Shown here: positions 16,697-25,231 of the stretch, in pieces
How the letters are laid out: each line of letters opens with the position of its first letter
How positions within the stretch are numbered: the first letter of the stretch is position 1
Assembly: GCF_900107685.1 (NCBI RefSeq)
Contig: NZ_FNRQ01000004.1
Coordinates: 310,001 to 374,000 of the forward strand
Origin: Paraburkholderia sartisoli
GTDB taxonomy: Bacteria > Pseudomonadota > Gammaproteobacteria > Burkholderiales > Burkholderiaceae
DNA: 64,000 bases
Reading direction: 5' to 3'
Notes under the pieces: model-generated
What the model was told of the DNA's origin: nothing
Database searches by the model: none
What the model saw: the letters and a program-made list of their open reading frames with translations, nothing else
Made by a program: the position numbers and the translations under genes

Positions 16697-19600
16697 TCAA
16701 GCGTCCGTCGCCGGCACGCCACCCTTGAAGCGCGGCGCGTCTTTCTGCGCGACGTGAATCGTGCCCCCGGCCAGCGTGCGCAGCACCACGTAGAACACCG
16801 GCGTCAACATCAGGCCGAACAGCGTGACACCCAGCATGCCGAAGAACACGGCGATACCCATTGCATGACGCATTTCCGAACCTGCGCCCGACGACAGCAC
16901 GAGCGGCACCACACCCATGATGAAAGCGATCGACGTCATCAGGATCGGGCGCAGGCGCATCCGGCTCGCCTCGATTGCGGCGGCCAGCGGCGTGCGTCCA
17001 TCGTGTTCCAGCTCGCGCGCGAACTCGACGATCAGGATCGCGTTCTTCGACGCGAGCCCGACGAGCACCATCAACCCGATCTGCGTGAAGATGTTGTTGT
17101 CGCCATTCGTGAGCCACACACCGGTCAGCGCGGACAGCATGCTCATCGGCACGATCAGGATCACCGCGAGCGGCAGCGTCAGGCTTTCATACAGCGCGGC
17201 GAGCACGAGGAACACGAGCAGCACGCTGATCGGGAACACCCACATCCCGGCGTTGCCAGCCAGAATCTGCTGATACGTGAGATCGGTCCATTCGAGCTTG
17301 ATGCCATGCGGCAACGTCTCCGCCGCGATGCGCTCAGCCGCGGCCTGCGCTTCACCCGATGAGTAGCCAGGCGCCGGACCACCGTTGATATCCGCGGCGG
17401 TGTAGCCGTTGTAGCGCACGACCATCTCAGGGCCAAACGTCGGCGTGACTGTCACGAGCGACGACAGCGGCACCATGTCGCCATTGCGGTTACGCGTCTT
17501 CAGCTGCAGGATGTCGTCGGCACGCTGACGGAACGGCGCGTCGGCCTGGACCCGCACCTGATACACACGGCCAAAGCGGTTGAAGTCGTTCACGTATAGC
17601 GAGCCGAGATAGATCTGCATCGTGTCGAACACGTCCGTCACCGGCACACCCAGCTGCTTCGCCTTGACGCGATCCAGATCGACGTTCAGCTGCGGCACGT
17701 TGATCTGATAGCTCGAGAACGTCGGGCCCAGTTCGGGCGCCGTCGCCGCACGCTTCACAAACGCTTCGGTTGCCTTGTTCAACTCTGCGTAGCCGAGCGC
17801 GCCGTGATCCTCCAGCTGCATCTTGAAGCCGCCCAGCGTGCCGAGCCCCAGCACTGGCGGCGGCGGAAACACGGCGACGAACGAATCCTTGATCGCGCTG
17901 TATTTGCCATTCAGCGCACCCGCGATCGCACCCGCCGAAAGCGACTTGTTGCCGCGATCGTGGAACGGCTTGAGCGTGACGAACACAATGCCCGCGCTCG
18001 AACTGTTCGTGAAGCCATTCACCGAAAGACCCGGGAACGCCACCGCGCTCTCGACGCCCGGCTGCTTCAGCGCGATGTCGCTCATTTCGCGAATCACCTT
18101 TTCCGTGCGGTCGAGCGATGCACCGTTAGGCAATTGTGCAAACGCGATCAGGTATTCCTTGTCCTGCGCCGGAACGAAGCCGCCTGGCACGACACGCGCG
18201 ACCAGCAACGTTGCGCCCAGCAGCACCGCATACACGACGAGCATCGCGCCCTTGCGGCCCAGCACGCCCTTTACACCACGGCCATAGCCTTCCGAACCGC
18301 GATGGAACACCTTGTTAAAGCCGCGGAAGAACGGTCCAAGCACACGGTTCATGACACGCGTCAGCCAGTCTTCCTTTTCACCGTGGCCACGCAGCAACAT
18401 CGCGGCGAGCGCCGGCGAGAGCGTCAGCGAGTTGAATGCCGAGATCACCGTCGAGATCGCGATGGTCATCGCGAACTGCTTGTAGAACTGGCCCGTCAAA
18501 CCGGTCATGAAAGCGAGCGGCACGAACACGGCGACGAGCGTCAGCGCGATGGCGATAATCGGCCCGCTCACTTCCTGCATCGCCTTGTACGTCGCGTCGC
18601 GGGCACTCAACCCGCTTTCGATGTTCCGCTCGACGTTTTCGACGACCACGATCGCGTCGTCCACCACGATGCCGATTGCGAGCACCATGCCGAACAATGA
18701 CAGCGCGTTGATCGAAAAGCCGAACGCCAGCAGCAGCGAGAACGTCCCGATAATCGACACCGGCACCGCGATCAGCGGAATGATCGACGCGCGCCACGTT
18801 TGCAGGAACACGATCACGACGATCACGACAAGCGCGATGGCTTCGAGCAGCGTGTGAATGACCGCCTCGATACTCGAACGCACGAACTGCGTCGGGTCAT
18901 AGACGATCTTGTAGTCCACGCCCGCCGGCATGTCCGCTTTCAGTTCCTTCATCTGCTTGCGGACTTCATCGGAAATCGCGAGCGAATTCGCGCCCGGTGC
19001 CTGGTTGATCGCGAGCGCAACCGCCGGCTTGTTATCCAGCAGCGCACGCAAACCATATTCCGAAGCAGCGAGTTCGATCCGGCCCAGATCGCGCAGATAC
19101 GTCACGCCGCCATCAGGGGTGGTCTTGACGACGATGTCGCCGAATTCGCCTTCGGTCGAAAGACGTCCACGTGCATTGATCGACAGTTGCAGCGCCGTGC
19201 CCGGCACCGAGGGCGACCCGCCGATCGTGCCCGCGGCCACCTGGATGTTCTGCTCGCGGATCGCGTTGACGACCTCGGTCGCGGTCAACCCGCGTTGCGC
19301 CACTTTCGTCGGGTCGAGCCAGACGCGCATCGCGTAGTCGCCCGCGCCCCACAGCTGCACCTGCCCGACGCCCTGGATCCGTTCGAGCCGGTCCTTCACG
19401 TTCAGCAGCGCGTAGTTGCGCAGGTACGTCATGTCGTACCGGTTGTTCGGCGAGATCAGGTGGACGACCATCGTCAGCGTCGGCGAACTCTTGATCGTCG
19501 TAACGCCCAGGCGTTGTACGTCTTCCGGCAGGCGCGGCAGCGCCTGGTTGACGCGGTTCTGCACGAGCTGCGTCGCGAGGTCCGGGTTCGTGCCGAGCTT

Positions 19601-19888
19601 GAACGTGACCGTCAGCGTGAGATTGCCGTCGCTATTTGCCTGCGACTGCATGTAAAGCATGTTCTCGACACCGTTGATCTGCTCTTCGAGCGGCGAAGCC
19701 ACGGCTGCCGCGATCACCTTCGGGTTCGCGCCCGGATACTGCGCATGCACCACGACGGAAGGCGGCACGACTTCCGGATATTCGGAAATCGGCAGCTGGA
19801 AGAGCGCAATCACGCCTGCCAGCAGGATCAGGACCGATAGCACACCCGCGAAGATGGGCCGGTCGATGAAGAATCTGGATATGTTCAT
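16697..19888 (-). CDS. bpeF: RND multidrug efflux pump, HAE-1 family (BpeF/CeoB type)
   Basis: A 1063-residue inner-membrane transporter, close to the usual 1040-1070. The start MNISRFFIDRPIFAGVLSVLILLAG is canonical. LPISEYPEVVPPSVVV, GVENMLYMQSQ and the TM4 region (GMVLAIGIVVDDAIVVVENVERN, with the proton-relay Asp-Asp) identify it as an AcrB/MexF-type pump. The sequence is nearest to the MexF/BpeF/CeoB branch in recalled features. It exports chloramphenicol, trimethoprim and fluoroquinolones in relatives; the substrate range here is inference. It lies 70 bp downstream of the adaptor gene and is the central gene of the operon. Confidence 0.93.
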   Translation of the reverse strand: MNISRFFIDRPIFAGVLSVLILLAGVIALFQLPISEYPEVVPPSVVVHAQYPGANPKVIAAAVASPLEEQINGVENMLYMQSQANSDGNLTLTVTFKLGTNPDLATQLVQNRVNQALPRLPEDVQRLGVTTIKSSPTLTMVVHLISPNNRYDMTYLRNYALLNVKDRLERIQGVGQVQLWGAGDYAMRVWLDPTKVAQRGLTATEVVNAIREQNIQVAAGTIGGSPSVPGTALQLSINARGRLSTEGEFGDIVVKTTPDGGVTYLRDLGRIELAASEYGLRALLDNKPAVALAINQAPGANSLAISDEVRKQMKELKADMPAGVDYKIVYDPTQFVRSSIEAVIHTLLEAIALVVIVVIVFLQTWRASIIPLIAVPVSIIGTFSLLLAFGFSINALSLFGMVLAIGIVVDDAIVVVENVERNIESGLSARDATYKAMQEVSGPIIAIALTLVAVFVPLAFMTGLTGQFYKQFAMTIAISTVISAFNSLTLSPALAAMLLRGHGEKEDWLTRVMNRVLGPFFRGFNKVFHRGSEGYGRGVKGVLGRKGAMLVVYAVLLGATLLVARVVPGGFVPAQDKEYLIAFAQLPNGASLDRTEKVIREMSDIALKQPGVESAVAFPGLSVNGFTNSSSAGIVFVTLKPFHDRGNKSLSAGAIAGALNGKYSAIKDSFVAVFPPPPVLGLGTLGGFKMQLEDHGALGYAELNKATEAFVKRAATAPELGPTFSSYQINVPQLNVDLDRVKAKQLGVPVTDVFDTMQIYLGSLYVNDFNRFGRVYQVRVQADAPFRQRADDILQLKTRNRNGDMVPLSSLVTVTPTFGPEMVVRYNGYTAADINGGPAPGYSSGEAQAAAERIAAETLPHGIKLEWTDLTYQQILAGNAGMWVFPISVLLVFLVLAALYESLTLPLAVILIVPMSMLSALTGVWLTNGDNNIFTQIGLMVLVGLASKNAILIVEFARELEHDGRTPLAAAIEASRMRLRPILMTSIAFIMGVVPLVLSSGAGSEMRHAMGIAVFFGMLGVTLFGLMLTPVFYVVLRTLAGGTIHVAQKDAPRFKGGVPATDA

Positions 19889-19958
19889 TGAGGGCTCTTG
19901 ATATTGGAGAGCTTGCGCGAAATGAAAGCGAATGCGCAGATCGCGTTCAGGTCTTCGC

Positions 19959-21185
19959 TCATGAGTTTTTCGCGGTCGTGGCACGGGCCGGCGTTTTCGT
20001 CTGTGCGAGCGGTGCGCCGTTCGGGTCGGTGTCGCCCGTCATCGGCACCATGTGCGCGCGGACTTCCGCACCCGGACGCACGCGTTGCGTACCGTTTACG
20101 ACAATGCGATCGCCGCTCTTGAGGCCACTCGTGACGACCCGCAGATTGCCCTGCTGTCCGCCCAGCTGCACCTCGCGATACACAACGTGGTTGTCCTTGT
20201 CGACCACGAACACGAACTGCTTGTCCTGGTCCGTCCCCACGGCCGCGTCGTCGATCAGCAACGCAGGATGCGGCGCGCTGCCGCCCACCTTGATGCGCGC
20301 GTAAAGGCCGGGCACGAGCGTGCCATCGCTGTTGTCGAAACGCGCGCGAACGCGGATCGTGCCCGACGACGTATCAAGGCGGTTGTCCACTGAATCGATC
20401 GAACCCGAGCGCGAATAGCCGCTTTCGTCGGCAAGGCCGAGATCGACCGGCACCTTGCGGCCGTCCTTGACGTGGCTGATGTATTTCAGATACGTCTGCT
20501 CGTCGGCGTCGAACGATGCGTAGATCGGCGAAACGGAGACCAGCGTCGTCAGCGGCGCCGCGCCGGCACCGGCCGAGACGACGTTGCCCACCGTGATTTC
20601 CGCGCGCGAAACACGGCCCGCCACCGGCGCGACGATGTTCGTATAGCCGAGATTGATCTTCGCGGTTTCAAGTGCGGCGGCCGCGGCCTTCAGGTTCGCG
20701 CTCGCTTCACGCGCCGCGTTCTGCTTCTCGTCGTAATCGCGTTTGGCGATGGCGTTGTCGGCGAGCAGGCGTTGCGCGCGCTCCCAGTCGCTTTGGGTGT
20801 AGCCCGTGCGCGCCTGCGCCGCGGCGAGCTGTGCCTCTGCGCGATCGACTTCAGCGGCATACGGACGCGGATCGATCACAAAGAGCGTATCGCCCTTCTT
20901 CACCAGCGCGCCGTCCTTGAAGTTCACCGAGACGATCGTGCCCGACACCTGGGGGCGGATTTCGACCTTTTCGACTGCTTCGAGCCGGCCGGAATAGGTC
21001 TGCCAGTCGGTAATGGTCTTTTCGATGACCGTTGCGACGTCGACCTCGGGCACGATGGTCGGCGCGGCCTGAGCAGGCGCGCGCGCATCGACGCGAATCG
21101 CGCCGAGCGTGCCCAGACCTGCAACAACGAGAACTGAAACGACAGCAATCGTTAGACGTGGACGAGAAAGATTGAAAATGGACAT
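19959..21185 (-). CDS. bpeE: RND periplasmic adaptor (BpeE/CeoA type)
   Basis: A 408-residue membrane fusion protein. An N-terminal hydrophobic anchor (RLTIAVVSVLVVAGLGTLG) is followed by the lipoyl-like half-motif VEKVEIRPQVSGTIVSVNFKDGALVKKGDTLFVIDPRPY, an alpha-hairpin (about 110-180), and beta-barrel segments ending in LKSGDRIVVNGTQRVRPGAEV. No lipobox Cys is seen, so it is anchored by the N-terminal helix. GGGAG precedes the ATG. It connects the pump and channel across the periplasm. It follows llpE by 33 bp. Confidence 0.93.
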   Translation of the reverse strand: MSIFNLSRPRLTIAVVSVLVVAGLGTLGAIRVDARAPAQAAPTIVPEVDVATVIEKTITDWQTYSGRLEAVEKVEIRPQVSGTIVSVNFKDGALVKKGDTLFVIDPRPYAAEVDRAEAQLAAAQARTGYTQSDWERAQRLLADNAIAKRDYDEKQNAAREASANLKAAAAALETAKINLGYTNIVAPVAGRVSRAEITVGNVVSAGAGAAPLTTLVSVSPIYASFDADEQTYLKYISHVKDGRKVPVDLGLADESGYSRSGSIDSVDNRLDTSSGTIRVRARFDNSDGTLVPGLYARIKVGGSAPHPALLIDDAAVGTDQDKQFVFVVDKDNHVVYREVQLGGQQGNLRVVTSGLKSGDRIVVNGTQRVRPGAEVRAHMVPMTGDTDPNGAPLAQTKTPARATTAKNS

Positions 21186-21218
21186 GACAGACTCCCGGAT
21201 TCGTTGATGAAGTTGTGG

Positions 21219-22070
21219 TTATCTTTGGGTGCGCGCGGCGAAACGGCATTGCAGAAACCGGACTGCTTCCTGCAACGCAGCCGGATGTTCCGCGAGCGCC
21301 GCGTGCGAAACACTGGGGTAGCGGGCGACCTGCGTCAGCACGCCCGCATCGATCAGGCTGCTGGCGTATTTCTCCGCCTCGACGTGCAGCACGTCGTTTT
21401 GCGCGGTGACGATCAGCGTCTCCGGCAAGCCGGCAAGACGCGACGACTCGAGCGGCGCGGCATACGGATGCACCCGCTGCGACGCCTGCGGCAGGTACGC
21501 GCGATAACACGCCGCGCACTCGCTCGCCGTGATGTCGGAACGCAAACGCTTTTCGTCGCCCAGCCGCGTCAGGCTTGGATCGAGCATCGGCGCAAAGAGC
21601 ACCTGGGCGTCGATGCGCACGTCGCCGCGGTCGCGCGCAATGAACGCAAGACAGTTCGCAAGCTGGCCGCCTGCATCGTGTCCCGCCACGCCCAGCCGTT
21701 TCGTGTTGCCGCCAAACGCGCGCGCCCGCGTCTGCACCCAGAGCGCGGCGCGATGTGCGTCTTCAGGCGCTGCGGGAAACGGGAATTGCGGCGCAAGCGA
21801 ATAGCCGACCGACACGACAAGCGCTGGTAAGTGTTCTGCGAAATAACGCGCGGGGGCGTCCGCGCAATCGATCGAACCCTTGACGAAACCGCCGCCGTGA
21901 AAATAAAGCAGTACAGGCAGTGCGGTTTTACCCGGCCGTCGATAAAGGCGCAGCGTGATGTCCTGCGCGTACCCTTCGATCTCCACGTCGGTGACGGCCA
22001 GTGCGGGCGCAACGTCCGCCGCGAGGCCTTCGACGGCGACAAAAGGGTAAGACGGCTTGAAAGCATCCAT
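21219..22070 (-). CDS. llpE: LlpE, alpha/beta hydrolase of the HSL family with an Asp at the nucleophile position
   Basis: A 283-residue protein, first gene of the efflux operon. The oxyanion motif HGGGF is at 58-62. The nucleophile elbow, GDSAGG in active HSL esterases, reads GHDAGGQLA here, placing Asp132 where Ser is expected; the codon is clearly GAT. Later acid (TAQNDVLH) and His (SVSHAAL) segments remain. The gene llpE, described as lipase-like, holds the same place in the bpeEF-oprC and ceoAB-opcM operons. The ATG at 22070 is preferred over a TTG at 22085. Whether it has any hydrolase activity is doubtful. Its relation to efflux is unknown. Confidence 0.85.
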   Translation of the reverse strand: MDAFKPSYPFVAVEGLAADVAPALAVTDVEIEGYAQDITLRLYRRPGKTALPVLLYFHGGGFVKGSIDCADAPARYFAEHLPALVVSVGYSLAPQFPFPAAPEDAHRAALWVQTRARAFGGNTKRLGVAGHDAGGQLANCLAFIARDRGDVRIDAQVLFAPMLDPSLTRLGDEKRLRSDITASECAACYRAYLPQASQRVHPYAAPLESSRLAGLPETLIVTAQNDVLHVEAEKYASSLIDAGVLTQVARYPSVSHAALAEHPAALQEAVRFLQCRFAARTQR

Positions 22071-22244
22071 GTCGAAGCGGCGCAATGCGCGAAGTTTCCG
22101 AATGGAGCGAATTGTGGGTTCTGCAAACTCACAGATAAATGCCTATAATCCGGCAACACAATTCGGTGCCCCTGAACAATCGGATCGCTCATTCGCGATT
22201 CGGGTGACAGTCCAGTTGCACCCGCCCCTATCCGGAGGTCAGCC
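22071..22244. promoter_or_regulatory. Divergent promoter region of llpE and the LysR gene
   Basis: This 174-bp space separates the divergent genes and is AT-richer near CTCACAGATAAATGCCTATAATCC. The TATAAT is a plausible -10 element for the rightward LysR gene. LysR regulators of this class bind between the divergent genes; I could not fix a single T-N11-A box. Confidence 0.45.
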
Positions 22245-23249
22245 ATGGACCGTCTCCAGGCCATGCAGGTGTTCACACGGGTCGTCGATACCAACAGCTT
22301 CACGCGTGCCGCGGAAACGCTCGACATGCCGCGCGCGTCGGTCACGACCATCATCCAGAATCTCGAAGCGCTGCTTGGCGTGCGCCTGATGCACCGTACG
22401 ACACGGCGCCTCTCGTTGACGCCGGATGGTGCCGCTTACTACGAGCGCTGCGTTCGTATCCTTGCCGACGTCGAGGAAACGGAATCCAGTTTCCAGCGCG
22501 GCAACAAGAAGCCGACCGGCAAACTGCGCATCGACATGCCGGGCTCGATTGGCCGGCTGATCGTGATTCCCGCGCTGTGTGAATTCCACACGCGCTACCC
22601 GGACATCGATCTGCAACTTGGATTGACTGACCGTCCGGTCGACCTGCTGCAGGAAGGCGTCGACTGCGTGGTGCGCGTGGGCGCGCTGCAGGATTCGTCG
22701 CTGGTCGCGCGGCGCATCGGGCTCTTCGAGCATGTGTCGTGTGCTTCGCCGGACTATCTGGCGAACTTCGGCACGCCCCGTTCAATCGAGGATCTCGAGA
22801 ACCACAAGGCCGTGAATTACTTTTCGAGCCGCACCGGCCGCGTGATCGACTGGTCGTTCAAGGTCGACGAAAAGGAAATCGAGGTGAAGATGAAAAGCAT
22901 CGTGTCGGTCAACGACGCAGATGCTTACGTGACGTGCGGTCTCGAAGGTTTTGGGCTGATCCAGCCGGCGTTCTACATGGTGCTGCCGCATCTGCAATCA
23001 GGCCAGCTCGTGGAAGTGCTGCCCGACCTGCGGCCGTTGCCGATGCCGATTTCGGCGGTGTATCCGCATAGCCGTCACCTGTCGGCAAAGGTGCGCGTAT
23101 TCGTCGACTGGATTGCGGAAGTATTCGATCGTTGTCCGCTCTTGAGCGGTCGCGGCAGTCTCGACAAGACCTGCTCGATGCGCACGTTCGAGCAGCGCGA
23201 ATCGGCGCCCGCACTTGAAACGCCGGTCACGCCGGAGTGGGTCGCCTGA
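22245..23249 (+). CDS. bpeT: LysR-family activator of the efflux operon (BpeT/CeoR type)
   Basis: A 334-residue protein. Residues 1-60 are the LysR winged helix (MDRLQAMQVFTRVVDTNSFTRAAETLDMPRASVTTIIQNLE). Residues about 90-300 are the periplasmic-binding-like effector domain. CGGAGG precedes the ATG. It is divergent from llpE, exactly as bpeT and ceoR are. In those systems the LysR protein activates the pump in response to inducers, and C-terminal mutations cause constitutive expression. The C-terminal 35 residues form a polar extension past the usual LysR length. Confidence 0.9.
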   Translation: MDRLQAMQVFTRVVDTNSFTRAAETLDMPRASVTTIIQNLEALLGVRLMHRTTRRLSLTPDGAAYYERCVRILADVEETESSFQRGNKKPTGKLRIDMPGSIGRLIVIPALCEFHTRYPDIDLQLGLTDRPVDLLQEGVDCVVRVGALQDSSLVARRIGLFEHVSCASPDYLANFGTPRSIEDLENHKAVNYFSSRTGRVIDWSFKVDEKEIEVKMKSIVSVNDADAYVTCGLEGFGLIQPAFYMVLPHLQSGQLVEVLPDLRPLPMPISAVYPHSRHLSAKVRVFVDWIAEVFDRCPLLSGRGSLDKTCSMRTFEQRESAPALETPVTPEWVA

Positions 23250-23412
23250 CCCATGTCTAAAGGACGATCGCGGCCCCGCGCCGCGATTGTTCTGAAATCC
23301 CGACAATTCATTTCGCCGAATCCGGGTTTATCCGGAGTGCCACAAAGCCTACATTTCACCCTGTCGCAGCGCTGACTGACAGCGCGGCAAACAGAATCGA
23401 CAGGAGTGAATC

Positions 23413-23712
23413 ATGAAGCGCAATCTCTTTGCAGGTCTCGCACTTTCGTTGCTCGTCAGCGCACCGGCTTTTGCAGGCGGCGGCATTGGTCACGCTGGTT
23501 CGTATAACGATCAATGGTGGAATCATTCGAGCACGACGACGCGCGCCGAAGTGAAGGCTGGCATCACCGACGCGTATCGCGACGGCACGTTGCCGGCGCT
23601 GAACAAGACGAGCTATCCGGAACAAGGCCTGATCGGCCGCACCCAGGCTGAGCGCCTTGCCGTTCAGGCGGGTGACGGCGGTGTCACGCGCGTCGCGCGC
23701 GCCGGTCAGTAA
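23413..23712 (+). CDS. DUF4148 exported small protein
   Basis: A 99-residue protein with a clear signal peptide (MKRNLFAGLALSLLVSAPAFA). The mature part includes TTRAEVKAGITDAYRDGTLPALNKTSYPEQGLIGRTQAER, the usual DUF4148 pattern (a helix with 'tRAqVraeL..a...G..p' followed by 'YP'). These small periplasmic proteins are abundant in Burkholderiales, with no known function. AGGAG precedes the ATG. It is monocistronic. Confidence 0.85.
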   Translation: MKRNLFAGLALSLLVSAPAFAGGGIGHAGSYNDQWWNHSSTTTRAEVKAGITDAYRDGTLPALNKTSYPEQGLIGRTQAERLAVQAGDGGVTRVARAGQ

Positions 23713-23786
23713 CACGGTTGGTACTTCGCGGCGCCTCGGGTGCGAAGCTTGCGCGGTGGCGCCGCCCTATTTTCAAGGAGTTGATC

Positions 23787-23949
23787 ATGAACAACGCCAA
23801 TCCTTCTGAACTCGACCACTGGAATTCGGACGCCCCTGTATGGGTGCCCTTTCGTCAAGTTCAGCATTGAAGTCTTTATCGGACTTCTGCTTGCCTCTGT
23901 GGCGCTTGGGGCTTTAGGGTTTTTCGTTTTCCTCGCTTTGATGTACTAA
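23787..23949 (+). pseudogene. Frameshifted small single-span membrane protein
   Basis: AAGGAG sits 6 bp before ATG 23787, which opens a 27-codon frame (MNNANPSELDHWNSD...) closed by TGA at 23868-23870. A second frame, overlapping its end, reads FVKFSIEVFIGLLLASVALG and then further hydrophobic residues (ALGFFVFLALMY) to TAA at 23947-23949. The second frame has no start codon of its own, so the two parts look like one gene of about 53 codons split by a 1-nt indel near 23836-23850. Either it is a dead gene, or a sequencing error, or programmed frameshifting; no slippery sequence was seen. Family not recognised. Confidence 0.5.
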
Positions 23950-24103
23950 GGTCTGCAGGCATTCAAAACGTTGTCGCCACGGGAAACCCTTCGTTGAAAA
24001 AGGCGTTGGGCTTCCGTGTGTGGCGGCGCTGCGAGAACCAGCGTGATCGAGGCCACGGTGAAGCTGGCTACCGGATGGTTTAACGCTCGCATGTTTCCAC
24101 GCT

Positions 24104-24865
24104 TCAAGAGATCCCCACCGGCCCTCCGACGCAGGCGGGTCGGATCAGGCGAGTGACGAACTGGATGTGATCGCCCCGGTAGTACAACTTCTCATAATCC
24201 ACCGGACGACCTTCAGCCGAATATGAGTTACGTTCGATAAAAAATATTGGGCTGCCAGGCTCGATGTTGAGAACCCCGGCAACTTTGCTGTCAGCGGATA
24301 TTGCCTCAAGGCGATATTCAGCCTCCGAGAGCGGCGTCTGGTATTTGAGTTCAAGCAGCGTGAAGATCGGCTCGGTCTCAAGGTTATCGGCTATCACCTT
24401 TTCGCCGAGGTCGCGTGGCAGATACGTCTCGTCATAGCAAAGGGCGATGTCGTCAGCAAGTCGAACGCGCCGGATGTACATCACTGATGTACCAGTCTCC
24501 ACCTGCAACTTTGTTGCCACGGTCTCGTCCGCAGGCACGATCTGATAGCCTAGCAGGCGCGCCGTCGGCCGTCGGCCGAGTGCATGCATGTCCTCCACGA
24601 AACCCGTCAAACCTGCCAGGGACGTTGCTATTTTCGGTTGAGCGACGAAGGTGCCCTTCCCGCGACGAATCTCGACCATTCCGCGTCGCGCCAGATTCTG
24701 GATGGTCGTACGCACTGTGGTGCGACTCACTTCGAATTCGCTCACCAGTTGATCTTCAGCGGGCAGTTGATCTCCCGGATTCAGCTCGCCAGCATTGATT
24801 CGCTGGGAAAGGATCTCTTCAAGCTGCGCATAGAGCGGCAGCGCGGATTCGGCGTTTGGTTTCAC
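24104..24865 (-). CDS. GntR-family regulator, HutC subfamily
   Basis: A 253-residue protein. The N-terminal winged helix (LPLYAQLEEILSQRINAGELNPGDQLPAEDQLVSEFEVSRTTVRTTIQNLARRGMVEIRRGKGTFV) is followed by a UTRA ligand domain (from about residue 90, including LEAISADSKVAGVLNIEPGSPIFFIERNSYSAEGRPVDYEKLYYRGD). Codon use is less GC-biased than in flanking core genes. It is divergent from the TauE/SafE gene. The ATGACGTCAT palindrome just before its start and the ATGATGTCAT site in front of the permease fit GntR operators, so I infer it is an effector-relieved repressor of the cassette and of itself. Confidence 0.9.
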   Translation of the reverse strand: MKPNAESALPLYAQLEEILSQRINAGELNPGDQLPAEDQLVSEFEVSRTTVRTTIQNLARRGMVEIRRGKGTFVAQPKIATSLAGLTGFVEDMHALGRRPTARLLGYQIVPADETVATKLQVETGTSVMYIRRVRLADDIALCYDETYLPRDLGEKVIADNLETEPIFTLLELKYQTPLSEAEYRLEAISADSKVAGVLNIEPGSPIFFIERNSYSAEGRPVDYEKLYYRGDHIQFVTRLIRPACVGGPVGIS

Positions 24866-24882
24866 GGTGGGACCCTGACGTT

Positions 24883-24892
24883 ATGACGTCAT
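24883..24892. promoter_or_regulatory. GntR-type operator upstream of the regulator gene
   Basis: ATGACGTCAT is a perfect 10-bp palindrome 18 bp upstream of the gntR start, embedded in TTATGACGTCATTATAT. It matches the site at 25088-25097 except for the central base pair, giving a common form ATGAYGTCAT. Confidence 0.65.
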
Positions 24893-25074
24893 TATATCGA
24901 TAGACCTGGTCCGTCGCTGTCTGCGCACCGCAACCATCACGCTCCGCCGGCCATGCGATCCGTGCGCACCGCGCAAAGAACCGATCGTCACCCACTTGTC
25001 ACCCCCTCGCCTGATCACCCGTTGGCACGCTCATCACAACGCCACGAACACAACGCAAGGTCAATTCGACATTG

Positions 25075-25100
25075 ACATAACGACATCATGATGTCATGAT
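25075..25100. promoter_or_regulatory. GntR-type operator cluster in the permease promoter
   Basis: GACATCATGATGTC (25082-25095) is a perfect 14-bp palindrome, overlapping ATGATGTCAT (25088-25097) and preceded by GACATAAC. It lies about 135 bp before the TauE/SafE gene in the 366-bp divergent region 24866-25231. The rest of that region shows no gene. Confidence 0.65.
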
Positions 25101-25231
25101 GTATTACATCAACTACCGCATTCTGGTGCGAAAACGCTCCTCTCGCTGCGACCCGCCGTAGCGACTGCAGTCGCTATCTGAATGACGGGCACGACAAAAA
25201 CAGTATTCAGGTCGATCGAACAGGAAAAAAA

